Made by a program: the position numbers and the translations under genes. Below are positions 60,385 through 64,000 of a DNA stretch of 64,000 nucleotides, in pieces. The stretch is from the NCBI GenBank assembly GCA_021464415.1, contig CM038470.1, forward strand, positions 31,796,122 to 31,860,121. Reading direction: 5' to 3'. Source of the DNA: Lonicera japonica (taxonomy: Eukaryota > Streptophyta > Magnoliopsida > Dipsacales > Caprifoliaceae). Under the pieces are notes generated by a model that saw nothing but the letters and a program-made list of their open reading frames with translations, had not been told where the DNA came from and ran no database searches. The first letter of the stretch is position 1. Every line of letters begins with the position of its first letter.

Positions 60385-61825
60385 AAAATTATTACGCCAT
60401 GTGTGTTGGGCCAACCTGTCCGTGCACATAATAACAATATTATTCCCAACTTAAACACATTTGAGCCACATGTATAGGATTTTAATTTAAAAGGCCTTGT
60501 TACTATATGGTGATACTCTCCCACTTATATACCTATATTAAGTTCTACAATTTTTTCATGTGAGATCAATGGTTTGAGCCACACATTCTCAATAATTTCC
60601 ACCTTAGATGAAACCAATCCACCATGGTTCCACCTGGATCTATACCTTAGTCCATCTTGAATTCACTTATGAACCATCCATGCAAATCACCACTCAACAC
60701 TATTCGCAAGATCGTCCACCTTTGGTCAATGCACATCTCGAGGATCACCCTATTTCACTTTACTCGAGAAACCTGCACAACCACCTTGACAGTACCTCCG
60801 GTATATGTAGGTTATAGCAACTCCAACCCTGGTTTCTCCGAGTCTAATTCCACCATAGGTTCTACCAAGTCTAGCTACCGAAACGTTTTCTATAACAACT
60901 TATCACGTTAGGCTCTACTGAATTCTTCTTGACTCCACCGAGTCTAGTTACCAGTACTACTTCATAAGTGCGTGGATTTACCATCGAGTTATAATACCAA
61001 TTATTTTTATTTTAAAACTCAATACGGGTATATAAATGGGAGGGGGGTGTCACCACATAGTAACAATGCCTTTTTAAGTTAAAAATCCCACACCTGTGAC
61101 CCAAAAGTATTTAAGTTGTGGAAAATATCATTACTATGTACGCGGACTAGTGGCCCAGTTGGTGCCCTGTGCCTAACCCATGTGCCGATGGGCAAAATAA
61201 TTGATATCAAAGCTCGATGGTGAATCCACACACTTGTGAAGCAGTGCCGGTAGCTAGACTCAATGGAGTCATGAAGAACTCGGTAGAGTCTAAGATGATA
61301 AATCGTTATAAAAAGCGTCCTGATAGCTAGACTTGGTGGAGTTAGACTGGGAGAAGCCGGGGGTAGAGTCGTTATAGCATATGTACACTCGGGGTGCTGT
61401 TAAGGTGGTTGTGTAAGTTTCTCAAGTAAAGTGAAATAGAGTATACCTTGAGATATGCATTGACCAAAAGTGGACGATCTTATGGATAATGTTGAGTAGT
61501 GGTGATCTACATGGACAGTTCAAATGTGGATTCAATGTAGACTAAGTATAGGTCCAGGTAGAGCTAAGTGGACCGGTGTTAGTCCAAGGTGGAATAATGA
61601 CGGATTAGTTTGATCCAAGGTGGAGAATATTAAGAATGGTTAGCTCAAACCATTCATCCTACATGAAAAAGTTGTAAAACTCAATATGAATATATAAGTG
61701 AGGTGAGTGTCACTATATATTAACGATGCATTTTAAGTTAAAAAACCCATATCTGTAATTCAAAGGTATTTAAATTGGGGAGCCCTAGGCCTAACGCATG
61801 TGCCGATGGGCAAAACAACTCTATA
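60385..61825. mobile_element. TRIM-like retrotransposon cluster with inverted internal regions
   Basis: Left half, minus strand: an LTR at about 60385-60595, a polypurine tract at about 60596-60606, a non-coding internal region, and a PBS-like site (60991-61000). Right half, plus strand: LTR at about 61010-61200, PBS-like TGATATCAAAGCT (61202-61214), internal region, polypurine tract CCAAGGTGGAGAA (about 61615-61627), and LTR at about 61628-61825. The two internal regions are inverted copies (AGTGAAATAGAGTATACCTTGAG against complementary text near 60740). No gag or pol is present. Confidence 0.65.
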
Positions 61826-62617
61826 TATTTTATATTATTAAAAAATTAAAATGTTAGCCAAACTCTCTCAAATAAAAACTATATTCATAATCAATAAAAA
61901 AATGGCAAGAACAATACCGATATTTTTAAAACTTGGCAATGAAAATGGGTTCTAAAATTAAACATGACACACGGCAACTATTAAATTAAACATTTAAAAT
62001 TTTTTGGTTCAATTCTGTTCAGTACGAATCGTCTTGAAGACTCTCAAATCAAAACAAATCTAGCATTTTCAATTTCTAAAAATAAGTTCAATCTAATTTA
62101 ATCCAAGCAATCCATAAATCCAATAAAATTAGATTGAATTAAATTGGATAAGTAAGTTTGCTCAGTTTGAACTGTATTAGAAACCCACCTAATTTTTTGA
62201 GCCCTGGCCGGTGAATATTAAAATTTACATCCATCAACAATATATAGGTATTTTTTTTTTAAATTATTTTTCAATTTTAAATCAAACACACTCAATTTTT
62301 TTTATTAGATTTTAGTGTACATACATATTTGTTATCTGCTCGGCACTAACATAAACTAATTAATTTAAGATAAAACAATTATAAAGTTATGATTGATATA
62401 TGGCATGTGATGTTAGCCATATATTACTCCCCCGGCCTCAAATTAGTACAACCTTCCGTTTCGAAATATTTTAGTCATATTTTATTTTTAGAATATAATT
62501 AATTTATCAAATATATACAATAGAAAATAAGTTGGACCATAGCCCATTTTCTTTAAAGGGGTCTCTATGCCCAAAAAAATTTCAAGCTCTATGGATAAGC
62601 CCAAACCCAATAATATA
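61826..62617. other. Spacer with no recognised gene
   Basis: AT-rich and non-coding. At about 62428-62450 CTCCCCCGGCCTCAAATTAG resembles one end of a Stowaway element without a matching partner. Confidence 0.5.
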
Positions 62618-62869
62618 CTCCATCCGTCCCAAATTGTTAGTCCCTCTTTCCTTTTTTGGAAGTCTCAAAATAAATGTCCACTTTCCATAAAAGATAAATA
62701 CATACCTATTTTGCCCTTTTGTACTTTCACTTTTCAAGTAAAAGTTTTGAATAAAGAAAAGGGTAAAAAGAGAAAATCAAGGCAAATTAAGCAAAAAGTA
62801 TAATGATGATGTTGGATACTTAATAAGTTGGATTTCCTAAAAGGGACCAGCAATTTGGAACGGAAGGAG
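62618..62869. mobile_element. Stowaway MITE (Tc1/mariner type), 252 bp
   Basis: It begins CTCCATCCGTCCCAAATTG and ends CAATTTGGAACGGAAGGAG. It is flanked by TA on both sides (62616-62617 and 62870-62871). It is non-coding. This is the canonical plant Stowaway end sequence. Confidence 0.92.
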
Positions 62870-62871
62870 TA

Positions 62872-64000
62872 TATAAAAAGAGGGAACATCCACCTGACCT
62901 CTTAATAAACAAATTTTGAAAAAATTGGCATATAGATTTGCCCAATCCAACTCACAAAACAAATATACTCCACTATTAAAATATAAAACTAGTGTCTTTC
63001 TTAAATTGTACAAAACTCAAAGCAGGAATGTTGAAACTTGAAATGAACAAAGTATTATATTTATACATAACACTGTGTCTCTAGTACAAACTGTTTTTAA
63101 TGCCGATTTTTCGTCGGTAATATGTTTACAGATATATTTAGAGTTTGTTTGATAATATGATGAAAAACGACAACAAAATTAATTGATATGTGTGAAAAAT
63201 TAGAAAATAAGTAAAGCGATGCTGTAAAATTCTCTCTATCTCATAACCATTTTTATCATTAGGTTACCTACAGCATCCTTTATGTTTTTGTGGAATTTCA
63301 AAGAATTTTTTCCATGAAAAAAGTAACATAAGATCTCACCATATTTTACATTTTATTTTTCAACTTCTCACAAAATTATATTATTTTTCTACCATTTTTC
63401 ATATTACTATTAAACGGAGTCTTAGCGACGACAATATTTTCTCACCCACTAGGGGATAAAACCCCATATGAAGTGGATATAGTCCCATGGACACCCTACT
63501 GGACCTTAAAAAGGGCATCTTGTTTGTGGGTTGGGCTTAATGTGGTGATATATGCCCTCCAGCTCAAATTAATGTTCCATTATATTTTCTAATATTTCAA
63601 ATTCACAATCTTATTTTTTTTTTTAAGATATAATCAATATACCAAATTTTACGGTAAATATATTTATACCATTGACGGCTAATTAAGTTAAAATTAATAT
63701 TTTATTTTTAAAAAAAATATTGAAGTCAAATTGAGACTATATATATTAAGAAAGAGGGATTATAAATTATTTCAAAATCTATTTTCCAAGGTAACACGTC
63801 AATAACATACTAATACTACATGATCTTGGTCAAGTTTTATTTATTTTCTAACGGATGAAAGGTCTTTCGATAATTTAATAGAAAAATGAGAATAGATAAT
63901 ATTAAAGTTCAGATATGTTATAAATAATTATGATTTAGCAATATTACCCCTGTTGTCAAAACTATTTTGCTTTCTTTATAACATAGTTCTGCTATGTATT
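62872..64000. other. Right end of the window, gene-free
   Basis: AT-rich. It contains a Tourist-like MITE (63141-63421) and nothing else that I can name. Confidence 0.55.
63141..63421. mobile_element. Tourist-like MITE, TTA target site
   Basis: It begins GAGTTTGTTTGATAATATGA and ends CATATTACTATTAAACGGAG-TC, imperfect inverted ends. TTA lies on both sides (63138-63140 and 63422-63424). The interior matches the copy at 10189-10479. Confidence 0.75.

Overview
The window is nuclear DNA of a dicot-like flowering plant. Genes are split by GT-AG introns, the spacers are AT-rich, and plant transposon families are common: a Tnt1/Tork-type Copia element, hAT, Tourist and Stowaway MITEs, TRIM-like LTRs and SINE-like pieces. 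I see no bacterial operons, CRISPR arrays or phage genes. I cannot name the species from the sequence.

Three protein genes can be read exon by exon. (1) At 258-8192 (+) is the 3' part of a Golgi pectin-type methyltransferase of the PMT20/PMT21 (ERD3) group; its 5' exons lie left of the window. (2) At 25035-30093 (+) is a complete 16-coding-exon kinase of the MAK/CDKF;4 type, 456 aa. (3) At 33463-41414 (-) is a complete five-coding-exon BREVIS RADIX (BRX) gene, 363 aa, convergent with the kinase. From memory, the PMT/kinase and PMT/BRX pairs are also neighbours in Arabidopsis, so this looks like an old collinear block.

The rest is mobile DNA and its relics. A Copia retrotransposon with a perfect 5-bp target duplication sits antisense in an intron of the methyltransferase gene (1803-6878); its gag-pol has three Trp-to-stop changes and a frameshift. 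Between the methyltransferase and the kinase lies an imperfect three-copy array of units about 2.7-3.7 kb long (10.5-20.85 kb). These copies carry RNase H-like gene fragments, hAT MITEs, and one site that looks like a hAT excision footprint. The kinase has a probable GA-rich 5' leader near 21.4 kb, followed by about 3.4 kb of leader introns.

From about 44.9 kb to the end I see no convincing gene. This stretch holds a 667-bp hAT MITE with a perfect 8-bp target duplication, a 4-copy minisatellite, a 2.08-kb fold-back element with 743-bp arms and a perfect 8-bp target duplication, TRIM-like LTR relics including a cluster with two internal regions in opposite orientation, a Stowaway MITE, and dispersed Tourist-type MITEs.

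No new biochemical system is evident. The notable content is the conserved gene block, the intronic retrotransposon, and the history of insertion and excision recorded in the triplicated spacer.
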